Below are positions 1-8,203 of a stretch of DNA of 22,376 nucleotides, one piece after another (the stretch's first letter is position 1; each line of letters opens with the position of its first letter). The notes under the pieces were generated by a model that was given only the letters and a program-made list of their open reading frames with translations, searched no databases and was not told the DNA's origin. The translations under genes and the position numbers were made by a program. The DNA is from Kiloniellaceae bacterium (GTDB taxonomy: Bacteria > Pseudomonadota > Alphaproteobacteria > Kiloniellales > Kiloniellaceae), in NCBI GenBank assembly GCA_021776195.1, contig JAJFGK010000088.1:1-22376 (forward strand). Direction: 5' to 3'.

Positions 1-825
1 GAGATGGGTAACGCCGTGATCGGCGATGGCATCGTAGATCGGCCCGGCCCGGACCGCGCGCAGGCAGACATGGGTCCCGGCCATGATCACCACCGACCAC
101 GGGAAGCACCAGCCGTTGCAGTGGAACATCGGCAGGGTCCAGAGGCAGACCGGGTGCTGGCCCATGGACCAGGTCACGATATTGCCGATGGCGTTCAAAT
201 CGGCGCCGCGGTGGTGATAGACCACGCCCTTGGGGTTGCCGGTGGTACCCGAGGTGTAGTTCAGCGAAATCGCCTGCCACTCGTCGTCGGGCAGGCGCCA
301 GGGGTGCGCGGGATCGCCGCCGGCGAGGAACGCCTCGTAGGGCTGGCCGCCGAGCAGCTCGCCACCCTCCGCCGCGCCGACCGGGTCGTCGACCTCGATC
401 AGGACGATGTCCCGGCCGAGCTGCGCCAGGGCCGGCTTGACGGTGGCTGAAAAGGCCTTGTCGGTGATCAGGACCTTGGCCTCGCCGTGCGCCAGAATGA
501 AGGCGATGGCGGCGGCGTCGAGCCGATAGTTGAGCGCGTTCAGGACCGCGCCCGTGGCCGGCACCCCGTGATGCGCCTCCCACATGGCCGGCGTATTGGG
601 CAGCATGGCGGCGACGCAGTCGCCCGGGCCGATGCCGATACCCTCCAGGGCCGAGGCCAACTGTCGGCAGCGCCGATAGGCCTCGGACCAGGTGACCGCG
701 AGGTCGCCGTGGAGCAACGCGATCCGGTCGGGATGGACGGCTGCCGTGCGCGGCAGGAAGGAAAGCGGACTCAAGGTCTGATAGTTCGCCGCGTTCTGTC
801 CGAGATCGGTTTCGAATGGGTTCAT
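1..825 (-). CDS. Medium/long-chain acyl-CoA synthetase (AMP-forming), N-terminal part, truncated by window edge
   Basis: This gene activates a carboxylic acid through an acyl-adenylate to its CoA thioester in the cytoplasm. The 275 codons seen are the N-terminal half of a family that is usually about 540 residues; the rest lies beyond base 1. The ATG at 825-823 opens the frame (MNPFETDLGQN). The P-loop-like A3 motif YTSGTTGNPKG is at about residues 190-200, followed by VVYHHRGA. The LPMFHCNGWCFPW block at about 231-243 is typical of the AlkK/DmdB branch (medium-chain fatty acyl or methylmercaptopropionate ligases) rather than acetyl-CoA synthetase. It diverges from the MFS gene at 1022 across 196 bp. 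Substrate cannot be decided: a medium-chain fatty acid is the default, and methylmercaptopropionate (DmdB) is possible. Family assignment is firm, substrate is not. Confidence 0.93.
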   Translation of the reverse strand, partial: MNPFETDLGQNAANYQTLSPLSFLPRTAAVHPDRIALLHGDLAVTWSEAYRRCRQLASALEGIGIGPGDCVAAMLPNTPAMWEAHHGVPATGAVLNALNYRLDAAAIAFILAHGEAKVLITDKAFSATVKPALAQLGRDIVLIEVDDPVGAAEGGELLGGQPYEAFLAGGDPAHPWRLPDDEWQAISLNYTSGTTGNPKGVVYHHRGADLNAIGNIVTWSMGQHPVCLWTLPMFHCNGWCFPWSVVIMAGTHVCLRAVRAGPIYDAIADHGVTHL

Positions 826-1010
826 GGGTCGCCCGCCTCACGCTGTCCGTGGCCGCAATGCCCGGCCGGCGCCTATTCTGGGAAACCGCGATGGCCGCGG
901 CAAGGGCGCTTCTGGGAGAAGGTCCGCTCCTGGCTTGGTTCTCTGAGGGAAGGGTGCTATCACCCGCGCCGCCCGCCCCGCGCCGCGCGCTCCTCGACGG
1001 CCTGGCGATC

Positions 1011-1016
1011 AAGGAG
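1011..1016 (+). promoter_or_regulatory. Ribosome binding site selecting a TTG start
   Basis: AAGGAG lies five bases before the TTG at 1022. It is the only good Shine-Dalgarno sequence near the start of the MFS transporter, and no in-frame ATG occurs before the first membrane segment. It therefore supports the TTG start. Confidence 0.75.
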
Positions 1017-1021
1017 ACGCT

Positions 1022-2242
1022 TTGACGCTTTCACGCAGCCAATCCGCCGAACGCGCCTCCTGGGTCATTCCCGCCGTGCTGGTCGCCTGCACCAGCGTCA
1101 GCATCCTCTCGACCGATCTCTTCACGCCGAGTCTGCCCCATCTGCCGGGCCTGCTCGCCAGCGACGCGGAAAGGGTCCAGCTGACCGTCAGTCTCAATCT
1201 GGCTGCCTATGCCTTCGCGCAGCTATTGCATGGCCCTCTGGCCGACCGCTTCGGCCGGCGACGGCTTCTCCTGGTCGGCATGGTCGGCTTCCTGATCGCG
1301 AGCCTGTTCTGTGCCGCCGCGCAGACCATCGACGGCCTGCTGGCCGGACGCATCGTCCAGGGCCTTTTCGCCAGCGTGTCCTCCGTGGTCGTGATCTTGA
1401 TCATCCGCGAGCTGTTCGATAAGGACCGGGCGGTTCGGATCATGGGCTACTACGGCCTGGCGCTGGGCGTGACCCCGGCTCTCGGACCCTTGATTGGCGG
1501 CTATGTCTATGTCCTGGCGGGCTGGCGGGTGAACTTTCTGCTGCTGGCCGTGCTCGCAGGCGGGGTCTTTTTTCTGGTGGCCTGGCTCCTGCCGGAAACC
1601 GGCACCAGGGAGCGCGATGCCCTTCGGCCCCGGCAGATGGCATGGGGCTATCTGGGTCTTCTCCGACGGCGGGCCTATCTTCGCTACCTCTTCCCCCTGA
1701 CCCTGATGTTCGGTGCCTTCTTTGCCTTCGTCACCGCTGGTCCCTTCCTGCTGATCGACCGCTTGGGCGTGGCGACGCAAGACTATGGTCTCTATTATGG
1801 ACTGCTGGTCCTGGCCTTCATGGCCGGCAGCCTGACGGTGACCCGCCTGGCGGGGCGCGTGCCCGCCGACCTCCTGGTGCGCGGTGCCCTGCTCTTCGCG
1901 GTCCTGGGGAGCATGGTGCTGGTGGCGCCGCTCCTTGCCGGCCACGAAAGCCTTGCGGCGATTTTGCTCGGCATGGCGCTCTCGTCCTTCGGCAATGGGT
2001 TGGTCCTGGCAAGCGCCCCCGGTTGTCTGCTCGACAGCGCCGGCGACGGCCCAAGCGGCTCGGCCTCCGCCCTGGCCGGCTCGCTGCAGCTGGCGGCGGC
2101 CAGTCTGGCCGGCCTGCTGGTCGGTACCTTTCACGACGGCTCCGCCTGGCCGATGGCCCTGACCATCGCCGGGTTCACCGGCGTGGCTGTCCTTGGCTAT
2201 CTCGGCCTGGGCGGACCACGGCCACCGGGTTTGCCGGGCTGA
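1022..2242 (+). CDS. MFS multidrug efflux transporter, Bcr/CflA family
   Basis: A 406-residue inner-membrane protein of the usual length for the 12-helix Bcr/CflA drug:proton antiporters. The N-terminus carries the family signature ILSTDLFTPSLPHL at about 28-41. MFS motif A (GPLADRFGRRRLLL) is at about 71-84. Antiporter motif C (GLALGVTPALGPLIGG) is at about 145-160, which points to export rather than import. Hydrophobic segments continue to the C-terminus with a central hydrophilic loop at about 195-210. The TTG start is chosen because AAGGAG lies five bases upstream. It heads a same-strand run with the PaiB-like gene 53 bp downstream. Known relatives export bicyclomycin, chloramphenicol/florfenicol or sulfonamides; the substrate here is unknown. 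Confidence 0.93.
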   Translation: MTLSRSQSAERASWVIPAVLVACTSVSILSTDLFTPSLPHLPGLLASDAERVQLTVSLNLAAYAFAQLLHGPLADRFGRRRLLLVGMVGFLIASLFCAAAQTIDGLLAGRIVQGLFASVSSVVVILIIRELFDKDRAVRIMGYYGLALGVTPALGPLIGGYVYVLAGWRVNFLLLAVLAGGVFFLVAWLLPETGTRERDALRPRQMAWGYLGLLRRRAYLRYLFPLTLMFGAFFAFVTAGPFLLIDRLGVATQDYGLYYGLLVLAFMAGSLTVTRLAGRVPADLLVRGALLFAVLGSMVLVAPLLAGHESLAAILLGMALSSFGNGLVLASAPGCLLDSAGDGPSGSASALAGSLQLAAASLAGLLVGTFHDGSAWPMALTIAGFTGVAVLGYLGLGGPRPPGLPG

Positions 2243-2295
2243 TCGGTCTGTGCCAGCATCTCGATCTTCGGAGCCACTAAACAGGTGATATCCCG

Positions 2296-2919
2296 GTGAA
2301 GGACGCCTACCCGCTCGCCCCCTTCCGAATCGAAAACCGGCCGACGCTTTGCGCGGTCATGCGCGCCTATCCCCTGGCGACGGTGATCTGCGGCGCCGCG
2401 GGTAGCGCCGCGATGACACTCATTCCCCTGCTTGTCGAACAGGACAATAGCGATCAAATCGTCCTGTCGGGGCACCTGGACCGCAACAATGCCCATGCGG
2501 CGGAACTTAAGGTCGATGCCCCGGTGTCGTTCCACTTTTCCGGCCCCGACAGCTATGCCTCGCCGGACCTCTATGGGGACCCGCAACTGCCGGGCTGGCT
2601 CTATGTGGCGGTCCAGGGGGACGGCGTCATCTCGGAGCTGCCGGAGGGGCCGTCGCTGCGCGCGTTGCTGATCGAGTCCACGGAAACGTTCGGCGGCCCC
2701 GGACAGAGATTCTCGCTCGACCCCGACGACCCGCGGATCGGAAAGTTCCTGCCCGGCATTATGGGCTTCCGGATCAGGGTGACCCGTGTCAGCGGGATCG
2801 CCAAGTTGGCCCAGGACAAGGGCGCCGACCCTGCCCGGACCGCGATGAATTTCCTCGCGGGCCAGGACAACGGTGGCTCCAGAGATCTGTTCGAGAGGCT
2901 GCTACGGGAGACCCTCTGA
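2296..2919 (+). CDS. PaiB-like FMN-binding split-barrel protein
   Basis: A 207-residue protein of the PaiB (FMN-binding negative transcriptional regulator) family, which has the pyridoxamine-phosphate-oxidase split-barrel fold. Recognisable blocks in order are LSGHLDRNNAHA (about 57-68, the GHLARANP block), FSGPDSYASPDLY (81-93, the GPHAYISPSWY block), PGWLYVAVQGDG (99-110), and KLAQDKG (170-176, the KLSQNR block). The start is GTG at 2296, with AGGTGA about seven bases upstream. It follows the MFS gene on the same strand. Bacillus PaiB was described as a repressor, but many homologues are probably flavin- or heme-binding proteins with no shown DNA binding. I see no helix-turn-helix here. Family is clear, role uncertain. 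Confidence 0.85.
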   Translation: MKDAYPLAPFRIENRPTLCAVMRAYPLATVICGAAGSAAMTLIPLLVEQDNSDQIVLSGHLDRNNAHAAELKVDAPVSFHFSGPDSYASPDLYGDPQLPGWLYVAVQGDGVISELPEGPSLRALLIESTETFGGPGQRFSLDPDDPRIGKFLPGIMGFRIRVTRVSGIAKLAQDKGADPARTAMNFLAGQDNGGSRDLFERLLRETL

Positions 2920-2971
2920 CGGCCGACGAATGGCCGCTCGGCACCTCTCCTCCGTGAAGAAGGAACCGGAC

Positions 2972-3394
2972 ATGCGGATCGAAGGCAAGTGCCACTGCGG
3001 CGCCATAAGCTACCTGTTTCACTGGCCCGGCGAGGGCGGCGAGATTCCCGTCCGCGCCTGCGGTTGTAGCTTCTGCGTCAAGCACGGCGGGGTCTACACG
3101 TCGCACCGCGAGGCCGCGTTAGAGGCGGTCCTTCATGACGAAGGCCTGGTCTCGCGCTACCGGTTCGGCACGGCCACGGCGGATTTTTACCTCTGCACGC
3201 GCTGCGGCGTGGTGCCCTTCGTGACCAGCCTGATCGACGCTACTCTCTACGCCGTGGTGAACGTGAACAGCTTCGAGGGCATCGATCCGGCCTGCTTCAA
3301 GCGGGCCGCCGCCGATTTCGACGGCGAGACCACGGCAAGCCGCCTGGAGCGGCGACAGCGAAACTGGATCCCCTCGGTCACGGTCACCGCCTAG
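2972..3394 (+). CDS. GFA (CENP-V/GFA fold) zinc-binding protein
   Basis: A 140-residue protein with the GFA domain cysteine pattern: CHCG at residues 7-10, C30-x-C32-x-x-C35, and C75-x-x-C78-G. These cysteines bind zinc in the glutathione-dependent formaldehyde-activating enzyme fold. I choose the ATG at 2972 because AAGGA at 2960-2964 lies seven bases upstream and the protein then begins MRIEGKCHCGA, the usual family start. A longer in-frame opening from 2873 would overlap the preceding gene and add an unconserved leader. Named members add formaldehyde to glutathione, but the enzymatic claim for the family is disputed and most members are uncharacterised. It sits 52 bp after the PaiB-like gene. 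A second GFA gene lies at 16637. Confidence 0.88.
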   Translation: MRIEGKCHCGAISYLFHWPGEGGEIPVRACGCSFCVKHGGVYTSHREAALEAVLHDEGLVSRYRFGTATADFYLCTRCGVVPFVTSLIDATLYAVVNVNSFEGIDPACFKRAAADFDGETTASRLERRQRNWIPSVTVTA

Positions 3395-3476
3395 CAAATA
3401 CTCCTGACACCCGGCTGTCGGTAGCGCCCGTTTAAGGTCCTCCCGGTCAAACGCACGTGGAGAGGACACCCCTGTC

Positions 3477-4355
3477 GTGGATGATAAAGGCACGGGCGGA
3501 CAGGCGCGGCTTATGGGCCTCGCCCTGGTGACGGCCTCGGCTCTCCTCTTCAGCCTGGCCGGGGTGTTGACCAAAATGATCGCAAGCGACGCCTGGACCA
3601 TCGCCTGTTGGCGCGGTCTCGTCGGCGGTCTGCTGATCACGCTCTATGTCCTCTGGCGGCAGCGGGGCCAGGAGTCGACTGAAACCTTTCGTCTCGGCTG
3701 GCGGGGCTGGCTGCTGGCGACCGTTGGCAGCTTGGCCAGCCTCGCCTTCATCTTCGCCTTCAAGCTGACCTACGTGGCCAACGTGACCTTGATGTATGCG
3801 ACCGCTCCCTTCCTCGCCGCGGCCCTGACCTGGCTGGTAATGCGGGAAGGGTCCCGGCGCTCGACCATGATCGCCGCCCTGGTCTCGCTCAGCGGGGTGC
3901 TCATCATGGTCTCGGGCGGCCTCGGATCGGGCAACCTGCTGGGCGACGCCGTGGCCTTCCTGATGACCCTCGGCAACGCGCTCTACATGGTCCTGATCCG
4001 GGCCTTCCGCGACAGCCCGGTCGTTCTCGCCGGCGGCCTGTCCGCGCTGCAGCTTTTCGTCATCGGCTGGTTCGTCGTCGATCCGCTGGCGGTCTCGGCA
4101 AGGGATGCCTGGCTGCTGGGCCTGTTCGGCCTGGCCTTTGCGCTGGCGGTCATTCTCTGGACCGAGGGAACCCGCAAGATTTCCGCCGCCGAGTCGGGTC
4201 TGGTCGGATCGGCCGAGACGCCCTTTGCGATCTTCTTCGCCTGGCTCATCCTGGCGGAGCTGCCGCCCACGGCGAGCCTCGTCGGGGGTGTCGTCATCCT
4301 CGTGGCGGTTCTCGCCCACGCCATTCAGGGGGCACGTCGCGCCGCGCGGCCCTGA
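3477..4355 (+). CDS. EamA-family (drug/metabolite transporter superfamily) permease
   Basis: A 292-residue inner-membrane protein with about ten hydrophobic helices in two EamA repeats, the usual architecture and length for the DMT superfamily. Family features include SLAGVLTKMIASDAWTIACW near residues 24-43 and LMYATAPFLAAALTWLVMREG at about 103-123, with a second repeat from about residue 150 ending in SAETPFAIFFAWLILAELP. The GTG start at 3477 follows GGAGAGGAC at 3459-3467; an internal ATG at 3513 is possible but less well placed. It is convergent with soxG, with only five bases between the two stop codons. Substrate (amino acid, metabolite or drug) and direction cannot be told from sequence. 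Confidence 0.9.
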   Translation: MDDKGTGGQARLMGLALVTASALLFSLAGVLTKMIASDAWTIACWRGLVGGLLITLYVLWRQRGQESTETFRLGWRGWLLATVGSLASLAFIFAFKLTYVANVTLMYATAPFLAAALTWLVMREGSRRSTMIAALVSLSGVLIMVSGGLGSGNLLGDAVAFLMTLGNALYMVLIRAFRDSPVVLAGGLSALQLFVIGWFVVDPLAVSARDAWLLGLFGLAFALAVILWTEGTRKISAAESGLVGSAETPFAIFFAWLILAELPPTASLVGGVVILVAVLAHAIQGARRAARP

Positions 4356-4360
4356 TCGGC

Positions 4361-4927
4361 CTACAGCACCTCGCCGCCGAACTGCGCGGCGCCCTCCAGC
4401 AGCATCTCCCAGAGCGACAGGGCAAAGCCGCGCGGCAGGAAGATCTCGAAGCCGTCCGCGGAACGCCAGAGGGTGACGCCGACGTGGTGAAAGGCCGTGG
4501 AGGCGACCGACCCGACGGGAAAGGCACTGTCGCGCAGGTCGAGCGGCAGGAAGCGGTTCAGCAGCGTCGCGGCCTGGGGCCCGGCGAGCCGCAGATGGGT
4601 CCGCGAGTGGGACAGCTCGAGGGTGGCGCCCTGGTCGGCGGCGAGTGGCGTTGGGGCCACGCCGATGATCCAGAACTTCAAGGGCTCGATGCGCAACAGG
4701 GCCGCGGCCTGGCCGACAGAGGCCTGGCCCGGACCCGGCACGATTTCCGCCCCGATCGACGTGGCACTGGCGGCACCGACGGTGCTCAAGGTGTCCGGCC
4801 AGGCGGCGATCTGGTGGAGCGTCAAGTCGCGCACCTCGCGCAGGGTCACGCCAGGCTCGCCGGCAGCGCCGAAGCGGCCCTGGCTGTAGTGGCCCTCGAG
4901 GGCGGAAACCCGTGTGGCGTCAGCCAT
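4361..4927 (-). CDS. soxG: Sarcosine oxidase gamma subunit
   Basis: A 188-residue fourth subunit of heterotetrameric sarcosine oxidase. It packs against the alpha subunit and has a fold related to the tetrahydrofolate-binding GcvT domain. Recognisable parts are the N-terminal region with a conserved GVTLREVRDLTLHQIAAW block at about 27-44, and the C-terminal FHHVGVTLWRSADGFEIFLPRGFALSLWEMLLEGA, both typical of SoxG. The ATG at 4927 overlaps the end of soxA by eight bases (ATGGCTGA), so translation is coupled. It is the last gene of soxBDAG and ends five bases from the oppositely directed EamA gene, with no obvious terminator between them. Confidence 0.94.
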   Translation of the reverse strand: MADATRVSALEGHYSQGRFGAAGEPGVTLREVRDLTLHQIAAWPDTLSTVGAASATSIGAEIVPGPGQASVGQAAALLRIEPLKFWIIGVAPTPLAADQGATLELSHSRTHLRLAGPQAATLLNRFLPLDLRDSAFPVGSVASTAFHHVGVTLWRSADGFEIFLPRGFALSLWEMLLEGAAQFGGEVL

Positions 4928-7910
4928 ACATCCGCTCCCCGCTGGGATCGACCATATGGGGCGAGACGATCTCGACCTCGACGTTGCCCTGGCGCACCGG
5001 ATCGGCGGCCACCACGGTCTGCCCGGCCCAGGATTCGTGCCCGCCGGCGATGAAGCCGATGCCGATCCAGTGGCCGAGCGCCGGCGAGTAGGTGACGCCG
5101 GTGATCCAGCCCTCGCCGTGGCCCGCGACGGCGTCTTCTTTGCAAAGCAGCGCACCGCCGTTGAAGGTCTGGCCGCGATCCTTCGGGAAGATGCCGACCA
5201 GCCGGGGACGATCCTCGCGCAGCAACTCCGGGCGTTGGCGCAGCACCGAGCCGATGTAGGATTTCTTGGTCGAGGCCATCTTGCCGAGCCCGGCGTCATC
5301 GATGGTCACGCGGCCGTCGAGCTCGGCCCCGGTGACGTGCCCCTTCTCGATGCGCAGCGCGCCCAGGGCCTCCAGACCGTAGAGGCAACCGTCCAGCGGC
5401 TGGGCGGCGGCCCAGAGCAGATCCATCATGGCGGGGCCAAAGTCGGAAGGGACATAGACCTCGTAGGCCAGCTCGCCGGAAAAGCTGATCCTGGCGATGC
5501 GGCAGGCGATACCATTGGCGAGTTCGGTTTCGATGACACCCATGAAGGGGAAGGCTTCGTTGGACAGGTCCGCCGGGTCGGCGACGCAGGCCGCCAACAG
5601 CTTGCGGGACAGGGGCCCGGCCACCGCGCAGCCGGCCCACTGTTCCGAGACCGAGGTCACGTGAACCTTGAGGTCGGACCAGCGCAGCTGCAGCAGCTCT
5701 TCCAGCCAGACCATGACCTTGGCCGCGTGGGCCGTGGTGGTGGTCATGAAGTATTCGGTCTCGCCCAGGCGCCAGGTGGTGCCGTCGTCCATGACGTAGC
5801 CGTCGTCGCGCAGCATGATGCCGTAGCGCGCCTTGCCGATGGCCAGCTTGGCGAAGGCGTTGCTGTAGACGCGGTTGAGAAACTCGGTGGCGTCGGGCCC
5901 CTGGATCGCGATCTTGCCGAGCGAGGTCACATCGCAGAGAGCGACCGTGCCGCGCGCGGTGGTGGCCTCGCGTACGTAGGCCTCGGCAATGGTTTCGCCG
6001 GCGCGCGCGAAGTACCAGGGCCGTTGCCACAGGCCGGCGTCCATCATGGTGGCGCCCTTGTCGAGGTTCCAGCGGTGCATCGGCGTCCGGCGCAGCGGGC
6101 GAAAGTGGCCGCCGACATTGCGCCCGCTCAGCGCGCCCAGGCTGATCGGGGTGTAGGGCGGCCGGAAGGTCGTGGTGCCGAGCGCCGGGATCTCCTTGCC
6201 GAGGGCCTCGGCCATCAGCGCCATGCCGATGACGTTGCCCACCTTGCCCTGGTCGGTCGCCATGCCGAGGGTCGTGTAGCGCTTCAGGTGCTCGACCGAG
6301 ACGAAGCCCTCGCGGTGGGCCAGGCGTACGTCCTCGGCGGTGACGTCATGCTGCGGATCGACGAAGCTCTTCAGCTTGCGGCCCGGCACCGCGATCTCGT
6401 AGAGCGGCGCGATGGGATTGTCCCAGCCGCCGCGTGCCGGCGATGCCGCGTCGGGCGCCGACTTGCCGAGCGCCCGGGCCGCGGCCGCGCCGGCGGCCCG
6501 GCCGGAGACCGCGCAATCGTCCAACCGCCAGATGCCCGCCGCGGCGCCGGCCACCTGGATCGGATCGCCGCCTTCGCCCGGCACGAAGCAGGCGTTCTCC
6601 GCGTCCCAGACCGGCTTGATGCCGCGGTGGGACTGCAGATGGACCACCGGCGACCAACCGCCGGAAACCAGCAGGACGTCGCAATTCTGATAGCCGCCCT
6701 GGGTCCAGGCCGGTCCGTCCCGGGTGGCGATCTCCAGGCCGTGGACGCGTCTTGCGCCGTGAGCCTGGAGGGGCGCGGCCCCGGCCCGCAGGACGATACC
6801 GGCGGCCCCGGCCCGGTCGGCCAGGGCCGGTGGGATGACGGGACGGGCGTCGAGCAGGCTGACCGCGGCACCCGCCTTGGCCAGATCGAGGGCGGTGTCA
6901 TAGGCGGAGTCGTTGTTGGTGGCGACGACGATCTCCTGACCCGGCAAGACACCGAAGCGGTGGAGATAGGCGCCGGCGGCGGAGACCGCCATGATGCCTG
7001 GGCGGTCGTTGTTGCCAAAGGCGATGGACCGCTCCAGGGCGCCGGTGGCCAGGATCGTCTGCCGGGTCCGCAGGGTCCAGAAGCGCTGGCGCGGCAGGTC
7101 CGCGCCGGGATCGGCCAGATGATCGGTGACCCGCTCCAGCAGACCCACGGTCCCGTGGTCGTAGAGCCCGAAAGCGGTGGTCCGGGTCATGATGCGGACC
7201 CCGGCCGCCTCCAGCGCCGCCACCAGTTCGCGGCGCCGGGCCTCGCTCTCCTCGACGTCCCGGTTCAGCAGATCGCCGCCGAGGGCGAAGTCCTGCTCGA
7301 CCAGGATGACCTCCAGCCCGGCCTGGGCGGCGACCAGCGCGGCGGCCAGCCCGGCCGGCCCGGCGCCGACCACCAGCAGGTCGCAGTGACCGTGGGCCTG
7401 CTCGTAGCGGTCGGGATCCGGCGCGCGCGAGGCCTCGCCCATGCCGGCGGCCCGGCGGATCAGCTTCTCGTAGAGCATCCAGATCCCGGTGCCGCTGCCC
7501 CACTCGAAGGGCGGCAGGCCCATGAAGGTCTTGTAGTAGAAGCCGGCGGCGAAGAAGCGGCTGAAGAGGTTCGAGACCGCCCCCAGGTCGAAGCGCACGT
7601 TGGGCCAGGCGTTCTGACCGCGCGCCGCGAGACCGTCATAGAGTTCCTGGGTGGAGGCCTTGACGTTGGGGTCGCTGCGCGGACCGGCGCCAAGGGTGAC
7701 GATGGCGCCGGACTCCTCGACCCCCGCCGCCATGATGCCGCGCGGCCGGTGATACTTGAACGAGCGCCCGAGAACGGTCTCGCCGTTGGCCATCAGCGCC
7801 GAGGCCAGGCTGTCGCCGGGGTGGCCGCTCAGCGCGCGGCCGTCCCAGTCGAAGCGCAGGGCCGTGGCGCGGTCGATGCGCCCGCCGGAGGGGAGACGCC
7901 GCGCGCTCAC
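4920..7910 (-). CDS. soxA: Sarcosine oxidase alpha subunit
   Basis: A 996-residue cytoplasmic subunit, the full length for the heterotetrameric enzyme. It oxidises sarcosine with O2 to glycine and H2O2, passing the methyl carbon to tetrahydrofolate as 5,10-methylene-THF or releasing formaldehyde. The order of parts is an N-terminal ferredoxin-like segment at about 18-100 (GHPGDSLASALMANG, then RSFKYHRPRGI), a Rossmann dinucleotide-binding region with VVGAGPAGLAAALVAAQAG at about 180-198, a second nucleotide site near LATGALERSIAFGNNDRPG, and a C-terminal GcvT/DmdA-type aminomethyltransferase domain from about residue 600. The GTG start at 7910 shares four bases (GTGA) with the soxD stop, which fixes it. 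The 1016-codon frame on the opposite strand is a shadow of this gene's GC-rich codons. Confidence 0.97.
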   Translation of the reverse strand: MSARRLPSGGRIDRATALRFDWDGRALSGHPGDSLASALMANGETVLGRSFKYHRPRGIMAAGVEESGAIVTLGAGPRSDPNVKASTQELYDGLAARGQNAWPNVRFDLGAVSNLFSRFFAAGFYYKTFMGLPPFEWGSGTGIWMLYEKLIRRAAGMGEASRAPDPDRYEQAHGHCDLLVVGAGPAGLAAALVAAQAGLEVILVEQDFALGGDLLNRDVEESEARRRELVAALEAAGVRIMTRTTAFGLYDHGTVGLLERVTDHLADPGADLPRQRFWTLRTRQTILATGALERSIAFGNNDRPGIMAVSAAGAYLHRFGVLPGQEIVVATNNDSAYDTALDLAKAGAAVSLLDARPVIPPALADRAGAAGIVLRAGAAPLQAHGARRVHGLEIATRDGPAWTQGGYQNCDVLLVSGGWSPVVHLQSHRGIKPVWDAENACFVPGEGGDPIQVAGAAAGIWRLDDCAVSGRAAGAAAARALGKSAPDAASPARGGWDNPIAPLYEIAVPGRKLKSFVDPQHDVTAEDVRLAHREGFVSVEHLKRYTTLGMATDQGKVGNVIGMALMAEALGKEIPALGTTTFRPPYTPISLGALSGRNVGGHFRPLRRTPMHRWNLDKGATMMDAGLWQRPWYFARAGETIAEAYVREATTARGTVALCDVTSLGKIAIQGPDATEFLNRVYSNAFAKLAIGKARYGIMLRDDGYVMDDGTTWRLGETEYFMTTTTAHAAKVMVWLEELLQLRWSDLKVHVTSVSEQWAGCAVAGPLSRKLLAACVADPADLSNEAFPFMGVIETELANGIACRIARISFSGELAYEVYVPSDFGPAMMDLLWAAAQPLDGCLYGLEALGALRIEKGHVTGAELDGRVTIDDAGLGKMASTKKSYIGSVLRQRPELLREDRPRLVGIFPKDRGQTFNGGALLCKEDAVAGHGEGWITGVTYSPALGHWIGIGFIAGGHESWAGQTVVAADPVRQGNVEVEIVSPHMVDPSGERMYG

Positions 7911-8191
7911 TTGTCACCCTCCAGCGCGCGGGCCGTGTCACCGTGGGCCAGCCGGACGGTGTAGATCTCGTGGGTCATGGTGTCGCGCTCGACCAGCAGC
8001 CACTGGCGACAGCCATTGACGTGGTGCCAACTCTCGGTCTGGCGGCCGCGAGGGTTCTCGCGCTGGAAGACCGCCTTCAGCCAGTCCGCCATGGGGGCAT
8101 CCAGGGCGGGATAGACGATCGAGCCATCGCCGCCGTAGGTGAACTCGCTGTGATCGCGCTCGCCGCAGTGGGGACAGGGAATTCGGATCAT
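7907..8191 (-). CDS. soxD: Sarcosine oxidase delta subunit
   Basis: A 94-residue zinc-binding subunit of heterotetrameric sarcosine oxidase. It begins MIRIPCPHCGERDHSEF. The zinc ligands of known structures (two Cys in CPxCG, then a His and a Cys spaced by four) correspond to C6, C9, H57 and C61 in ESWHHVNGCRQW. All four are present, so the site looks intact. The ATG at 8191 lies 12 bases after the soxB stop, and its stop overlaps the soxA GTG start by four bases. The order soxB-soxD-soxA-soxG is the classical operon order. Confidence 0.96.
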   Translation of the reverse strand: MIRIPCPHCGERDHSEFTYGGDGSIVYPALDAPMADWLKAVFQRENPRGRQTESWHHVNGCRQWLLVERDTMTHEIYTVRLAHGDTARALEGDK

Positions 8192-8203
8192 GACGGCTTT
8201 GCC

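Noticed and set aside
816..1025. Plus-strand small frame in the divergent gap before the MFS gene
   Set aside because: Overlaps both the ligase start and the MFS start, with no domain or supporting ribosome binding site.
4914..7964. 1016-codon open frame on the plus strand opposite soxA
   Set aside because: It is the antisense shadow of GC-rich soxA codons: no domain, low-complexity composition rich in G, A, R and D. The minus strand has a complete, well-conserved enzyme.
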